From Parcubacteria group bacterium GW2011_GWA2_42_14 (GTDB lineage Bacteria > Patescibacteriota > Minisyncoccia > Sungbacterales > GWA2-42-14), in assembly GCA_000998135.1 (NCBI GenBank), contig LCCV01000003.1, positions 70,392-118,394 on the forward strand: DNA of 48,003 nt, given 5' to 3'. The notes under the pieces are model-generated. The model ran no database searches. It had not been told where the DNA came from and saw only the letters and a list, made by a program, of their open reading frames with translations. A program made the position numbers and the translations under genes. Positions 9,417-16,628 of this stretch are shown piece after piece (the stretch's first letter is position 1; every line of letters starts with the position of its first letter).

Positions 9417-10371
9417 ACTAACTCCACTTAAAGAATTATTTACGCCGGTGTATGGTGTTAACCTTGAATTGGTGAACATTGAAGAATGTGAAAAAAGTGA
9501 TTACAACAGTATCCGTTTTGTTTCACGGACAGAAGTCAAAAACGGAGTATCGGCGTACGTAAAAAGAATGGACGATGTTGTGCCAAATCCGGCGCATACA
9601 ATTTCTGTTGCAGTAAGCGGTTCTGTTTTATCCTCTTTCTATCAGGATAAAGAATATTATAGCGGAAGGGATTTATATTATTTACTTCCAAAAAGAAAAA
9701 TGAACAAAGAGGAAATGATATTTTACTCTCTTTGTATCAAAGCAAATAAGTATAAATATAATTACGGCAGAGCAGCAAACAAAACATTAAAAGATATTTT
9801 ACTTCCCGATGAAATGCCAAATGATTTTAAGAAAATAACTTTTACTCAAATTTCCATTCCGTCTGATAAAGGAATACTTAAAAAACAATTTGATCTGAAT
9901 ACAAAAAATTGGAAATCATTTACAATTGAAGAGTTATTTAAAATTCAAAAAGGAGAAAGATTAGTAGAATACGAAAGAATTGAAGGGGAAACACCATTAA
10001 TAACAGCAACTTCTGAAAATAACGGAGTTGCTTCGTTTATTTCTTATGATGACTTCAAAAACGAAAAAAAGATTTTTGAAAACAAAATTACAATTGATAT
10101 GTTTTGTAATGTATTTTTTCACAACTATAAATATTTTTCGGATGATAATATTCATACTTTAATACCGAAATATAATAATAGTAGCCCATATGTTTTTTTA
10201 TTTATAACGACTATACTAAAACAGTTAAAATATAAATTTAATTTCGGAAGACAACTTAGATTAGAGAAAATAAAAAAAGAATGTATTAAACTTCCGTCTG
10301 AACATGGGCAGCCCGATTTTGAATTTATGGAAAACTATATTAAGTCAATGCCTTATTCAGCATCTCTATAA
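9409..10371 (+). CDS. Restriction-modification specificity (S) subunit
   Basis: A 320-residue S subunit that should choose the DNA target for the preceding RM protein. It has two half-repeats. The first ends with KYKYNYGRAANKTLKDILLP (about residues 108-127), the second with KYKFNFGRQLRLEKIKKECI. These are the conserved segments that follow target-recognition domains. The second recognition domain starts near NWKSFTIEELFKIQKGERL. It overlaps the methyltransferase stop by 8 nt (ATGAATAA), which indicates translational coupling. The length is short but suits a BcgI-type S subunit. Two more S fragments lie downstream, so the specificity gene appears to have been rearranged. Confidence 0.88.
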   Translation: MNKLTPLKELFTPVYGVNLELVNIEECEKSDYNSIRFVSRTEVKNGVSAYVKRMDDVVPNPAHTISVAVSGSVLSSFYQDKEYYSGRDLYYLLPKRKMNKEEMIFYSLCIKANKYKYNYGRAANKTLKDILLPDEMPNDFKKITFTQISIPSDKGILKKQFDLNTKNWKSFTIEELFKIQKGERLVEYERIEGETPLITATSENNGVASFISYDDFKNEKKIFENKITIDMFCNVFFHNYKYFSDDNIHTLIPKYNNSSPYVFLFITTILKQLKYKFNFGRQLRLEKIKKECIKLPSEHGQPDFEFMENYIKSMPYSASL

Positions 10372-10376
10372 TTGAT

Positions 10377-10619
10377 ATGATAAAAGAAGCATTAAAACTT
10401 GAACATATTGCTATTGTAATCATAACTGGTGTAACAAATGGGTATTATCCTCATTGGAAACTTAATACCGGATTTAGAAGAAATGAAATAAGCGACATTA
10501 GTTTGCAACATATTGCCCAATCCGTTGCAAAAGGAATAACTCAAGGAGAAGTAATTGAAGAAATAAAAAATAAGGAAACTCTTACTGGTTGGTGGAAACT
10601 TAAAATTCAAGATGAATAA
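10377..10619 (+). CDS. Small protein with internal repeat, in R-M island, unknown function
   Basis: An 80-residue protein starting 5 nt after the S gene. It seems to hold two copies of one short pattern: ITGVTNGYYPHWKL in the first half and ITQGEVIEEI...TGWWKL in the second (Gly, then a Trp-hydrophobic-Lys-Leu strand). No membrane segment or signal peptide. Its stop overlaps the ATGAATAA at 10612, the same 8-nt junction seen between the RM and S genes. It may be an accessory regulator of the R-M genes; that is inference from position. Small proteins of this style next to R-M genes are familiar to me, but I cannot name the family. Confidence 0.6.
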   Translation: MIKEALKLEHIAIVIITGVTNGYYPHWKLNTGFRRNEISDISLQHIAQSVAKGITQGEVIEEIKNKETLTGWWKLKIQDE

Positions 10620-10803
10620 ATATGTTGCTCTGTTTTTAGTTACCATTCTGAATTTAGAACAATATCGTTACAATTATGGTCGCAAGTGCAGTCAAGATAG
10701 GATGAAGCAGATAAAAATAAAATTGCCTGCCAAAGACAGACAGCCAGATTTTAATTTTATGGAATATTACATTAAATCGTTGTCGTACTCATCAAACTTG
10801 TAG
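10612..10803 (+). pseudogene. C-terminal remnant of a second S subunit
   Basis: 63 codons that align with the last 60 residues of the intact S subunit: YVALFLVTIL against YVFLFITTIL, YRYNYGRKCSQDRMKQIKIK against YKFNFGRQLRLEKIKKECIK, and QPDFNFMEYYIKSLSYSSNL against QPDFEFMENYIKSMPYSASL. The whole recognition domain and everything before it is missing. The ATG is probably an internal codon of the parental gene. It may act as a recombination partner or be dead. Confidence 0.75.
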
Positions 10804-10845
10804 TAAATTACATTAATAATTTTTTTTAGATATATTTTTTTATAT

Positions 10846-10971
10846 GTGTTAACAAAACCATGCTATCCAAAAATTGCCGATTTAATTCGCCAATCCCACG
10901 AAGCCCGCAAAAAAGCGAAAGAATTACTGGAAGAAGCCAAACAAAAGGTCGAAAAATTAATTGAACAATAA
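10846..10971 (+). pseudogene. C-terminal coiled-coil tail of another S subunit
   Basis: In frame, about 40 codons read ...YPKIADLIRQSHEARKKA, then KELLEEAKQKVEKLIEQ and a stop. This basic, heptad-like tail is typical of the end of type I HsdS proteins and differs from the tail of the two fragments upstream. No start or recognition domain is present. It is a second independent remnant, which marks the locus as a place of S-gene turnover. Confidence 0.6.
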
Positions 10972-11047
10972 ATAGTGTTTAACATTTTTGCGTTAGCTTT
11001 GTTGCGCGTAGAGTCTTATAATAATGGCGTTATTTAGTGGTTAAGAA

Positions 11048-11395
11048 ATGGCTTTCGATAGCAAAAAAATAGTTTATATCATTGTCGCAACCATTTTACT
11101 TGCGGTTTTTTCTTTTTATCTATTTTATCAATTCCGTTTCTATGTTCGCTTTCCGGAATTGATTTTGGAAGTTCCGGCAGGGGATATGGCCATAAGCGAG
11201 CCCCATATTGAAATTAAGGGCAGGATTGATACCGAAACTGTCTTGACTTTAAATGGGCGTCCGATATACATTAAGGAGACCGGTGAATTTCAGGAAAGAA
11301 TTAACCTCGGTGACGGCCTTAATGCCTTGGAGTTTGAGGCCCAAAATAAAGCCGGAAAAATAACTAAAATAATTAGATATATATTGGTTAAATAA
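11048..11395 (+). CDS. Membrane-anchored Ig-like domain protein, unknown function
   Basis: A 115-residue protein. Residues 7-28 form one membrane segment (IVYIIVATILLAVFSFYLFY); the rest is predicted outside the membrane. Residues 40-112 show the pattern of a bacterial Ig-like/big-domain fold: PHIEIKGRIDTETVLTLNGR, then ETGEFQERINLGDGLNALEF and a GKITKIIRYI strand. Such domains usually bind other envelope proteins or glycans. A TATAAT box at 11017-11022 suggests a leader of about 20 nt with no clear Shine-Dalgarno. It precedes recA by about 75 nt across a palindromic repeat and may be co-transcribed with it. Confidence 0.75.
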   Translation: MAFDSKKIVYIIVATILLAVFSFYLFYQFRFYVRFPELILEVPAGDMAISEPHIEIKGRIDTETVLTLNGRPIYIKETGEFQERINLGDGLNALEFEAQNKAGKITKIIRYILVK

Positions 11396-11410
11396 CTTTC
11401 TCTAATTAAA

Positions 11411-11461
11411 CACTAATTTTATTCGTGAATATTCGCGAATTTAATTCGCGATTGATTAGTG
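11411..11461. repeat. Palindromic repeat, GATTGATTAGTGATT family, before recA
   Basis: CACTAAT (11411) pairs with ATTAGTG (ends 11461), with internal TTCGCGAA words. The 3' end abuts the recA start region. Related copies lie before secF (28014-28098) and the b-subunit gene (39596-39676). Confidence 0.65.
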
Positions 11462-11470
11462 ATTAATGGC

Positions 11471-12484
11471 ATGGAAAAAGACGACAAACAATCAAAATTA
11501 AAAGCCCTGGAAGAAGCGGTTAAAGACATTCAGGGAAAATACGGAGAGGGTTCAATTATGAAATTGGGCGACGCGCGCAGGGTTGATGTTGATACTATAC
11601 CAACCGGTTCATTTTCTTTGGATTTGGCTTTGGGTGTGGGCGGAGTTCCGCGTGGACGAATTATTGAAGTTTTTGGTCCGGAGTCATCGGGAAAAACAAC
11701 TTTAGCTCTTCATATTGTGGCCGAGGCGCAGAAGAAAGGCGGGTTGGCCGCGTTTGTTGACGCGGAGCATGCTTTGGACCCGGAATACGCCAAAAAAATC
11801 GGAGTAAAAATAAATGACCTTTTGATTTCCCAGCCCGATACCGGAGAGCAGGCGCTGGAAATTGTTGAATCGTTAATTCGGTCCGGTTCCATTGACGTCA
11901 TTGTTATTGATTCGGTCGCCGCTCTTACTCCGCAGGCGGAAATTGAAGGAGAAATGAGTCAACAGCATATGGGACTGCAAGCCAGATTAATGTCTCATGC
12001 CCTTCGGAAACTTACCGCGATTGTCGGCAAGTCAAGAACAGTTGTAATTTTTATCAATCAAATCCGTATGCAGATTGGCGTATTTTTTGGAAATCCGGAA
12101 ACAACTCCCGGAGGAAAAGCGTTAAAGTTTTATTCTTCGGTAAGAATTGATATTCGCCGGGCCGCGCAAATTAAAAAAGGCGAAGAGGTGATTGGAAACC
12201 GCGTAAAAGTAAAAATCGTGAAAAATAAAGTTGCGCCTCCCTTTAGAACCGCGGAATTTGATATTTTTTACAATCAGGGAATTTCTCCGGAAGCGGAAAT
12301 TATAAATCTTGGCGAGAAATATGAAGTTGTAAAAAAATCAGGAGCAAGTTATGCGTTTGGGAGCGTTAAATTGGGACATGGTTTTGATTCAGCGCGAAAA
12401 TATTTGCAAGATAACAAAAAAGTGATGGATGAGATAAAGAAGAAAATTAAGGAAAAACTGGCCGAAATGCAAACAGGAGAGTAA
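11471..12484 (+). CDS. recA: RecA recombinase
   Basis: A 337-residue protein catalysing strand exchange and co-protease stimulation of LexA. The sequence shows the MAW-like start ([12 protein letters not shown]), Walker [10 protein letters not shown] at 69-77, the catalytic Glu and VDAEHALDP loop, Walker B ([12 protein letters not shown]), loop L1 ([15 protein letters not shown]) and L2 ([20 protein letters not shown]). The C-terminal domain is present but lacks the long acidic tail. I chose ATG 11471; a GTG at 11459 would add four residues that lie in the repeat. No Shine-Dalgarno or clear -10 box is seen; the upstream repeat occupies the region. With the LexA-type protein it makes an SOS pair. 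Confidence 0.97.
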   Translation: MEKDDKQSKLKALEEAVKDIQGKYGEGSIMKLGDARRVDVDTIPTGSFSLDLALGVGGVPRGRIIEVFGPESSGKTTLALHIVAEAQKKGGLAAFVDAEHALDPEYAKKIGVKINDLLISQPDTGEQALEIVESLIRSGSIDVIVIDSVAALTPQAEIEGEMSQQHMGLQARLMSHALRKLTAIVGKSRTVVIFINQIRMQIGVFFGNPETTPGGKALKFYSSVRIDIRRAAQIKKGEEVIGNRVKVKIVKNKVAPPFRTAEFDIFYNQGISPEAEIINLGEKYEVVKKSGASYAFGSVKLGHGFDSARKYLQDNKKVMDEIKKKIKEKLAEMQTGE

Positions 12485-12512
12485 GGTTTATATGTTGTTT
12501 TGGGTGGTGTGT

Positions 12513-12635
12513 CATTCTGAATCCTCCGGTCGTCATTCTGACCCTGAGCCATGCGAAGGGGAAGAATCTCAGTATAAACCCTGTGGTGAGCCTGTTGAAT
12601 CCATTCGCGAAGAATCTATTTCCAAAATCTCCGCA
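12513..12635. repeat. Interspersed repeat (TCATTCTGA...GAAGAATCT type)
   Basis: The words TCATTCTGA, GTCATTCTGACCCTGAG and two GAAGAATCT occur between recA and the NYN gene, as in the element loop at 3718-3745. No coding potential is visible. Confidence 0.55.
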
Positions 12636-12688
12636 ATGAAAATTTTTTAAATATTTTTTCTTTGTTCCGTTTCAAAATGAAATAAAAA

Positions 12689-13378
12689 ATGGATATTTCG
12701 CAAGAGATTAAAAATAAGTTTATGGCCAGAAGCGATTATTGGGACTGGATTAATAAAGAAACGTCTATTATCGCGTATTTGGACTTAACCAATATGTTTC
12801 ACTGGCAGGATGTCTTGGGTTGGAAATTTAGGATTGAAGATGCGGTTGGGCAACTTTTTACTTTCTCAAACATTAAAGAGATTAAGGTGTATTATGGATT
12901 AAACGAAAGAGATAAGAAAAATTCTGAAGCTTTTCATAATCGCATTAAAAAGACCGGGGCGATTTTAAAAACTAAGCCGATGAAGTTTATTACAAAAAAT
13001 ATTAATGAGGGCTTATTCTTTCAGCGCCGTACAATGACTTTGTTTGATGGGCTGATTAAAAATAAAATTCAAGCATTGATAGATGAATTGCAAAAATCGG
13101 GAATAATTATTGAGGAACCCAAATGTAATTTTGATGTTGAAATGGCAATGGATATGCTGGATGATGCCGAGAAGTTAACGGCAGTTCTGCTTTTTTCCGG
13201 CGATTCAGATTTATTGGAACCGCTCGAGCGTTTGAAGGTGAAGGGTAAGAAAATCGGAATTGTGGGTGTTCGCGGCAGAGTAGCCAGTGAGCTATATGAT
13301 ATCAAAGATAAGTATATTGATTTTGGCAAGTTTTATACTGGTAAACGGGCCTATATAAGCGAAAATCCCGCTTTGTAA
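12689..13378 (+). CDS. NYN-domain (LabA/PIN-like) protein
   Basis: A 229-residue protein of the NYN/PIN-like superfamily, metal-dependent RNases or their relatives. The fold's acidic residues are visible: Asp32 and Asn35 in AYLDLTNMF, Asp149 in CNFDVEMAMDML, and Gly171-Asp-Ser-Asp174 in LLFSGDSDLLEPL, followed by GKKIGIVGVRG. It probably acts on RNA in the cytoplasm; the substrate is unknown. The gene stands alone. Its TAA stop sits inside a 7-bp hairpin (CCCGCTT/AAGCGGG, 13367-13383) with no T run. Start at 12689 is the only ATG upstream of the conserved core. Confidence 0.85.
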   Translation: MDISQEIKNKFMARSDYWDWINKETSIIAYLDLTNMFHWQDVLGWKFRIEDAVGQLFTFSNIKEIKVYYGLNERDKKNSEAFHNRIKKTGAILKTKPMKFITKNINEGLFFQRRTMTLFDGLIKNKIQALIDELQKSGIIIEEPKCNFDVEMAMDMLDDAEKLTAVLLFSGDSDLLEPLERLKVKGKKIGIVGVRGRVASELYDIKDKYIDFGKFYTGKRAYISENPAL

Positions 13379-13524
13379 GCGGGACCGCACAATTAGTAGG
13401 ATTTCTCCTACAGTTGGAGTATAGCATATTTTCAAATAAGTTGTCCACACCCCCTACCGGGACCCCTTAATAAAATAAGGAACTGGTGTTGGGAACTTTT
13501 TTCCGATTTGTTTTAAAAATATTG

Positions 13525-13530
13525 TAAAAT
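13525..13530 (+). promoter_or_regulatory. Putative -10 box, leaderless spacing
   Basis: TAAAAT ends 7 nt before the ATG at 13537, the same spacing as at ftsK and lexA. The -35 region (TTCCGA at 18-bp spacing) is weak. Confidence 0.5.
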
Positions 13531-13536
13531 AATGTT

Positions 13537-13746
13537 ATGGAAACACTTATCAAACAAGAATTAGAGAGGCAGGATTTTGTGGATAACGAAATTTTTGAAT
13601 TGATTCAAAAACTTCTTCCGGCAGACAAACAATTAGAATGGAATATTGAAATAATCGGAGATGTTCGTGACGCGATACAAGAGCAGATTGTCGATAAACA
13701 AAAGGCCATGAGCGAAGAGCAGTTTTATTCATATTTAAAAATATAA
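13537..13746 (+). CDS. Small acidic helical protein, unknown function
   Basis: A 69-residue protein, mostly predicted helix (IKQELERQDFVDNEIFELIQ, DVRDAIQEQIVDKQKAMSEE) with a conserved-looking LLPADKQLEWNIEI middle. No membrane segment or known motif. Support comes from the -10 box at leaderless spacing, codon use like its neighbours and a clean stop. It lies between two remnant-like words (GGTGTTGGGAACTTTTTT near 13486 and GGTGTCAGGTACTTTTTTT near 13806), which resemble the ends of REP-associated IS200-like elements. Confidence 0.55.
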   Translation: METLIKQELERQDFVDNEIFELIQKLLPADKQLEWNIEIIGDVRDAIQEQIVDKQKAMSEEQFYSYLKI

Positions 13747-14147
13747 AACCTGATAAAATGGTCAGCAACAATCCTTTTATTGAAGATTTAATGGTAATTG
13801 TAATTGGTGTCAGGTACTTTTTTTCTTTTTTGATTTGTCGTAAATTTCACGCGCGCCTGCGAATGTTAAAAAAATTATCCGGAAACGGCAACCAAACAAC
13901 AAACAACATACCAATATTCTCCCTCCAGACCTGTCCGCCTTTGGCGGAGGCGGGCAGGCAAACTTGTTAGTATGTTGTAAACATGTTGTAATATTATAGG
14001 CGGCTATCCTCCTTCGTAAAAAAACATTCTCATATTCTTAAGAATATGAGAATGTTTATTTACCCCGCGCATTACTTGCAATGTAACTAAAATTTTGATA
14101 CTCTCGTTGTAGGATTGATTGGGGAATTAAATAGTAAAGGAGTTGCC
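13747..14147. other. Non-coding stretch with nested hairpins
   Basis: This stretch holds no gene I trust. 13909-13980 is a nested hairpin: ACAACATAC pairs with GTATGTTGT around CCTGTCCGCC...GGCGGGCAGG. 14023-14056 is a perfect 34-bp palindrome (arm AACATTCTCATATTCTT). 13806-13824 is the GGTGTCAGGTACTTT word noted for the previous gene. Confidence 0.6.
14023..14056. repeat. Perfect 34-bp palindrome
   Basis: The 17-base arm starting AACATTCTCATATTC is followed directly by its exact reverse complement, with no loop, about 90 bp before the Nudix gene. Confidence 0.85.
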
Positions 14148-14696
14148 TTGAAGGTCTTTAAAAAAGAAATTGTTTATGACGGGCCTTATATTCAGATTTG
14201 GAATCATCATTTTGTTTCTAAAACCGGAAAAAAAGGAATTTGGCAGGTGGCCAAGCGCAAGCGTTCGAGAAATGTCGTAATTGTTTTTGCGCTTACCCAA
14301 AAGAATGAGGTTCTTTTGGTAAAACAGTTCCGTATTCCCCATGAATCAATGGTTATTGAATTGCCCGCCGGGTTAACTGATAAAAAGGGCGAGTCGTATG
14401 AATTAGCCGCCAGGCGCGAGCTTTTGGAAGAAACCGGTTATCATGCTCCGGAAATGATTAAAATTATAGAGGGGCCGTTTAATGCCGGAATGACTGCTGA
14501 CAAGGCAGTAGTATATTTTGCTCCGGATGTTGAGTATAAACAAAGGCAAAAGCTGGATGATTCAGAAGAAATTGAAGTAATTAAAATTTCTTTGAAAAAA
14601 ATAGTTAATTTTATAACCTATCCGCCCAAAGGAGTTTTGATTGATTTAAAAATTTTGGGATATATTCCGATTCTTAAGAAAAGAGCATTGATTTAA
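14148..14696 (+). CDS. Nudix hydrolase, ADP-ribose pyrophosphatase-like
   Basis: A 182-residue Nudix enzyme that probably hydrolyses ADP-ribose or a related nucleoside diphosphate. The start is TTG 14148, preceded by AAAGGAG at 5 bp. The Nudix box is in GLTDKKGESYELAARRELLE-ETGY: Glu, seven residues, then RE and EE. The first spacing is one residue longer than the usual G-x5-E. ELPAG just before the box fits the ADP-ribose pyrophosphatase group. The N-terminal beta strands (IVYDGPYIQIWNHHF) match that group's dimerisation part. It is transcribed towards the rpsF operon and ends at a shared terminator. Confidence 0.88.
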   Translation: MKVFKKEIVYDGPYIQIWNHHFVSKTGKKGIWQVAKRKRSRNVVIVFALTQKNEVLLVKQFRIPHESMVIELPAGLTDKKGESYELAARRELLEETGYHAPEMIKIIEGPFNAGMTADKAVVYFAPDVEYKQRQKLDDSEEIEVIKISLKKIVNFITYPPKGVLIDLKILGYIPILKKRALI

Positions 14697-14727
14697 AAAA
14701 TATTTTGGTTTTCTGCCCGCCTTAGTT

Positions 14728-14773
14728 TATTCCAATATTCTCTCAAGAATATTAGAATAAGGATATTGGAATA
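14728..14773. repeat. Hairpin element after Nudix gene
   Basis: TATTCCAATAT (14728-14738) is exactly complementary to ATATTGGAATA (14763-14773), with further AGAATATTAG pairing inside. CCAATATTCTC also occurs at 13911. Confidence 0.6.
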
Positions 14774-14795
14774 GATTTTATGGAAAAATAAAAAA

Positions 14796-14836
14796 GCCGC
14801 CCGGCCTAAATTGCGAAGCAATCGGCCAGGGCGGTT
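14796..14836. terminator. Bidirectional terminator between Nudix gene and rpsR
   Basis: CCGCCCGGCC pairs with GGCCAGGGCGG around a loop. T-rich runs follow on both strands (TTATTTTTT plus; CTTTTTTATTTTT minus). Confidence 0.85.
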
Positions 14837-14881
14837 ATTTTTTATGGCGAGGGCATAATGCGCGTAGTTTCGGTCAAAGAA

Positions 14882-15076
14882 TTAGTGGAGCACATAAGGC
14901 ACAAGTCCCAAAAATCGCGCGCGTTTAATCGCTTGGGAGAGTTCTCTTTGGTGTTTGGCGCAAGTTTTGGTTTTCCTTTTTTTGGATATTTTTGCCTGCC
15001 CTGACATAAAACGCCGCATGGTTTGTGCGTCTTTATAATCAATAGGAGATGAAGTTATACAGAAGTGGCAAGCCAA
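14882..15076 (-). CDS. rpsR: 30S ribosomal protein S18
   Basis: 64 residues: CHFC near the N-terminus, IDYKDAQTMRRFMSGQAKI, and the signature TCAKHQRELSQAIKRARFLG followed by LVPYV. Slightly short against the usual 70-80 residues. Translation seems to begin at TTG 15076, because the frame is closed just upstream by a stop within the AGCTTTTAG repeat. It is the last gene of the rpsF-ssb-rpsR operon, with the terminator at 14796-14836 downstream. S18 binds S6, encoded at the head of the same operon. Confidence 0.95.
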   Translation of the reverse strand: MACHFCITSSPIDYKDAQTMRRFMSGQAKISKKRKTKTCAKHQRELSQAIKRARFLGLVPYVLH

Positions 15077-15079
15077 TTT

Positions 15080-15133
15080 AGCTTTTAGCTTTTAGCTTTT
15101 AGTATATAGCCCTGAAAGCTATACCCTATAACC
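15080..15133. repeat. AGCTTTTAG repeat between ssb and rpsR
   Basis: Three tandem copies of AGCTTTT, then TAGTATATAGCCCTGAAAGCTATACCCTA in two overlapping words. It fills the gap between ssb and rpsR and ends at the rpsR start. Confidence 0.6.
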
Positions 15134-15139
15134 TAATGG

Positions 15140-15598
15140 CTAGAATGGAATTTCTTCCGGCTTTATTTCCTCTTCATCAGCCGGATATTGCACTGTTTCC
15201 AAAATTTCTTCTTTTTCTTTGGGGGTTTCTGGTTGTGCTTGGTTTTGTCCGGCTGTTTCGTTGCGGAACGGTTTAGGACCGAATTGCACGTTTTCGGCAA
15301 CGATTTCGGTTCTATACTTTTTCTGGCCGGTTTGTTTGTCATCCCACGACCTTGTTTGAATTCTTCCTTCAACGAAAACTGATTGTCCTTTTTTAATATA
15401 TTGGTGGCAGAGTTCTCCGAGTTTTCCCCAGGCAACTATGTTATGGAATTCAGTTAATTTTTGCCTTTGTCCTGATTTATCGGTGAATTCGCGGTTGGTG
15501 GCTACGCCAAATTGCGCAACACTTTGCCCTGTGGTTGTTGTTCGAAGTTCCGGGTCTCGGGTTAAATTTCCCAGTACAAAAGCCTTATTTAAATTCAT
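15140..15598 (-). CDS. ssb: Single-stranded DNA-binding protein
   Basis: A 152-residue SSB that coats single-stranded DNA in replication and repair. The OB fold begins MNLNKAFVLGNLTRDPELR, with the conserved GQSVAQFGVATNRE, FHNIVAWGKLGELCHQYI KKGQSVFVEGRIQTRSWDD pattern (residues 1-105). A Gln/Glu/Pro-rich linker follows, ending in the acidic tip EEEIKPEEIPF used to recruit partner proteins. It lies in the classic rpsF-ssb-rpsR order, but both intergenic gaps carry repeats, so spacing is wider than usual. Confidence 0.96.
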   Translation of the reverse strand: MNLNKAFVLGNLTRDPELRTTTTGQSVAQFGVATNREFTDKSGQRQKLTEFHNIVAWGKLGELCHQYIKKGQSVFVEGRIQTRSWDDKQTGQKKYRTEIVAENVQFGPKPFRNETAGQNQAQPETPKEKEEILETVQYPADEEEIKPEEIPF

Positions 15599-15610
15599 AT
15601 TGTTATTAAG

Positions 15611-15698
15611 GCGACTCTAATACTCGAATTCACTCGAATGTCTCGAATATCCTTACGTTATTAGAGTCATTCGAGTGTCATTTGTAGATTGGAGTCGC
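15611..15698. repeat. GCGACTCTAAT palindrome (core only), between rpsF and ssb
   Basis: GCGACTCTAATACTCGAAT at the left matches the complement of ATTGGAGTCGC at the right, with TCGAATG/CATTCGA inside. It is the core of the element family seen whole at 26357-26611 and 35535-35768. It begins 13 bp upstream of ssb and ends 2 bp from the rpsF stop. Confidence 0.85.
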
Positions 15699-15699
15699 T

Positions 15700-16158
15700 T
15701 TACTTACCAAGTATTTCTTCCAACTTTTTATCCAGCGCCGTTATATCCACTTGTTCCTGTTTTTCTGCTTCGCGGGGCGGGGGACGATAAGTAGGCGTTA
15801 CCGGTTTTTCCGGTTTGGGTTTTATGTATATTGGCCGTTTTCTTAATTCTAAAACTTTTTTCGGAGTAAATACAACCAAAAATCTCATTACGGACTTTTC
15901 TTCAAATCTAAGTTTTTTTTTGAATTCTTCCAGATTTTCCGGAAGCATGGAAAAGATTGTCCACCCGAAATAAGCGCTCCATTGTTTTTTGATGGAATAG
16001 GCAAGTTTTATTTTTTTTGGCTCCTCTATTTTATTGGCAGCACCTTTGGCGTCCTGAATCAGCGAGGTGATTTTTCCGGCCACGCCAAAAATTTGCTCCT
16101 CGGAAACATTGGGGGAGATTAAATACGCAATTTCATAGTTTTTTACTTCTGTTTCCAC
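15700..16158 (-). CDS. rpsF: 30S ribosomal protein S6
   Basis: 152 residues. The S6 fold is visible: NYEIAYLISPNVSEEQI, KKIKLAYSIKKQWSAYFGW, and KKLRFEEKSVMRFLVVFTPK. A lysine/proline/glutamate-rich C-terminal extension (about residues 110-152) exceeds the roughly 95-130 residues common for S6. Start GTG 16158 lies directly at the end of a CACGGAT repeat. First gene of the rpsF-ssb-rpsR operon; S6 partners S18. Confidence 0.94.
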   Translation of the reverse strand: METEVKNYEIAYLISPNVSEEQIFGVAGKITSLIQDAKGAANKIEEPKKIKLAYSIKKQWSAYFGWTIFSMLPENLEEFKKKLRFEEKSVMRFLVVFTPKKVLELRKRPIYIKPKPEKPVTPTYRPPPREAEKQEQVDITALDKKLEEILGK

Positions 16159-16164
16159 TAATTA

Positions 16165-16257
16165 ATCACGAATTTTGACACGGATTTCACGGATATCAGT
16201 TTTATCCGTGTTTTTATCTGTGTTTAATTTTCCGTGGTTAGAAAATACACTGTTTTT
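16165..16257. repeat. CACGGAT palindromic repeat upstream of rpsF
   Basis: CACGGATTTCACGGATATCAG and ATCCGTGTTTTTATCTGTG, followed by TTTCCGTGG, form opposing arms. The rpsF start codon abuts it. Confidence 0.65.
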
Positions 16258-16289
16258 TACATTAACAAATTAAGTAACCTCTGCCAATA

Positions 16290-16318
16290 TTGACAAGTTA
16301 TTTTATTTATGATATAAT
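16290..16318 (+). promoter_or_regulatory. Perfect consensus promoter
   Basis: TTGACA (16290-16295), 17-bp spacer, TATAAT (16313-16318). Drives the zinc-ribbon reading frame at 16390. Confidence 0.85.
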
Positions 16319-16389
16319 GTAAATAGGTTGGAATAGGCCATCCTATAACGTAGAACAGTAGAACCCGACGAACCAAAAAGGGGGTCAAA

Positions 16390-16628
16390 ATGACTCAACC
16401 AGTCGGATTCGAAAAGGGGACACATTCCTGTCAAAACATGCCGAACCATGTTTTGGCGAGAAAAAACCTCTTAGGTATTTCCCTGATCCGCGTTCTGGCA
16501 AAGTCATACTGGTTATTGTTTCCGAGAGTGGCAGTTGGTTTCTGAAGGAAAAGGCTCAGGATAGTGTAGGAATGATTCTCAAGTTTGAGATCGAGTTCTG
16601 CCCCTTCTGCGGGATAAGGCTGGGGTAG
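16390..16628 (+). pseudogene. Small zinc-ribbon protein gene, apparently frameshifted
   Basis: A consensus promoter, a leader ending AAAAAGGGGGTCAAA-ATG and a downstream T-rich end at about 16680 indicate a gene. The frame opened by ATG 16390 (MTQPVGFEKGTHSCQN) closes early. The frame ending at 16628 codes for plausible protein: PCFGEKKPLRYFPDPRSGK, SESGSWFLKEKAQDSVGMIL and FCPFCGIRLG, a C-terminal CxxC ribbon, but has no start codon. One frame change between about 16395 and 16450 would join them. Either a real frameshift, a sequencing error or a wrong reading of the start. It fits the class of isolated genes with strong promoters. Confidence 0.45.

Noticed and set aside
11397-11470. TTCGCGAA words upstream of recA as a LexA operator
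   Set aside because: The same words occur before secF and the b-subunit gene, which are not damage genes, so they belong to a repeat family.
13480-13824. Complete IS200-like (REP-associated tyrosine) transposon
   Set aside because: Only end-like words GGTGT..GG.ACTTTTTT are present on both sides of a small gene; no Y1 transposase frame lies between them.
13758-13970. 70-codon open frame on the plus strand
   Set aside because: Its second half is the CCGCC/GGCGG nested hairpin and repeat words, and it has no convincing start signal or protein-like pattern.
14842-15042. 66-codon minus-strand frame overlapping rpsR
   Set aside because: The neighbouring frame clearly encodes S18, so this is a shadow frame.
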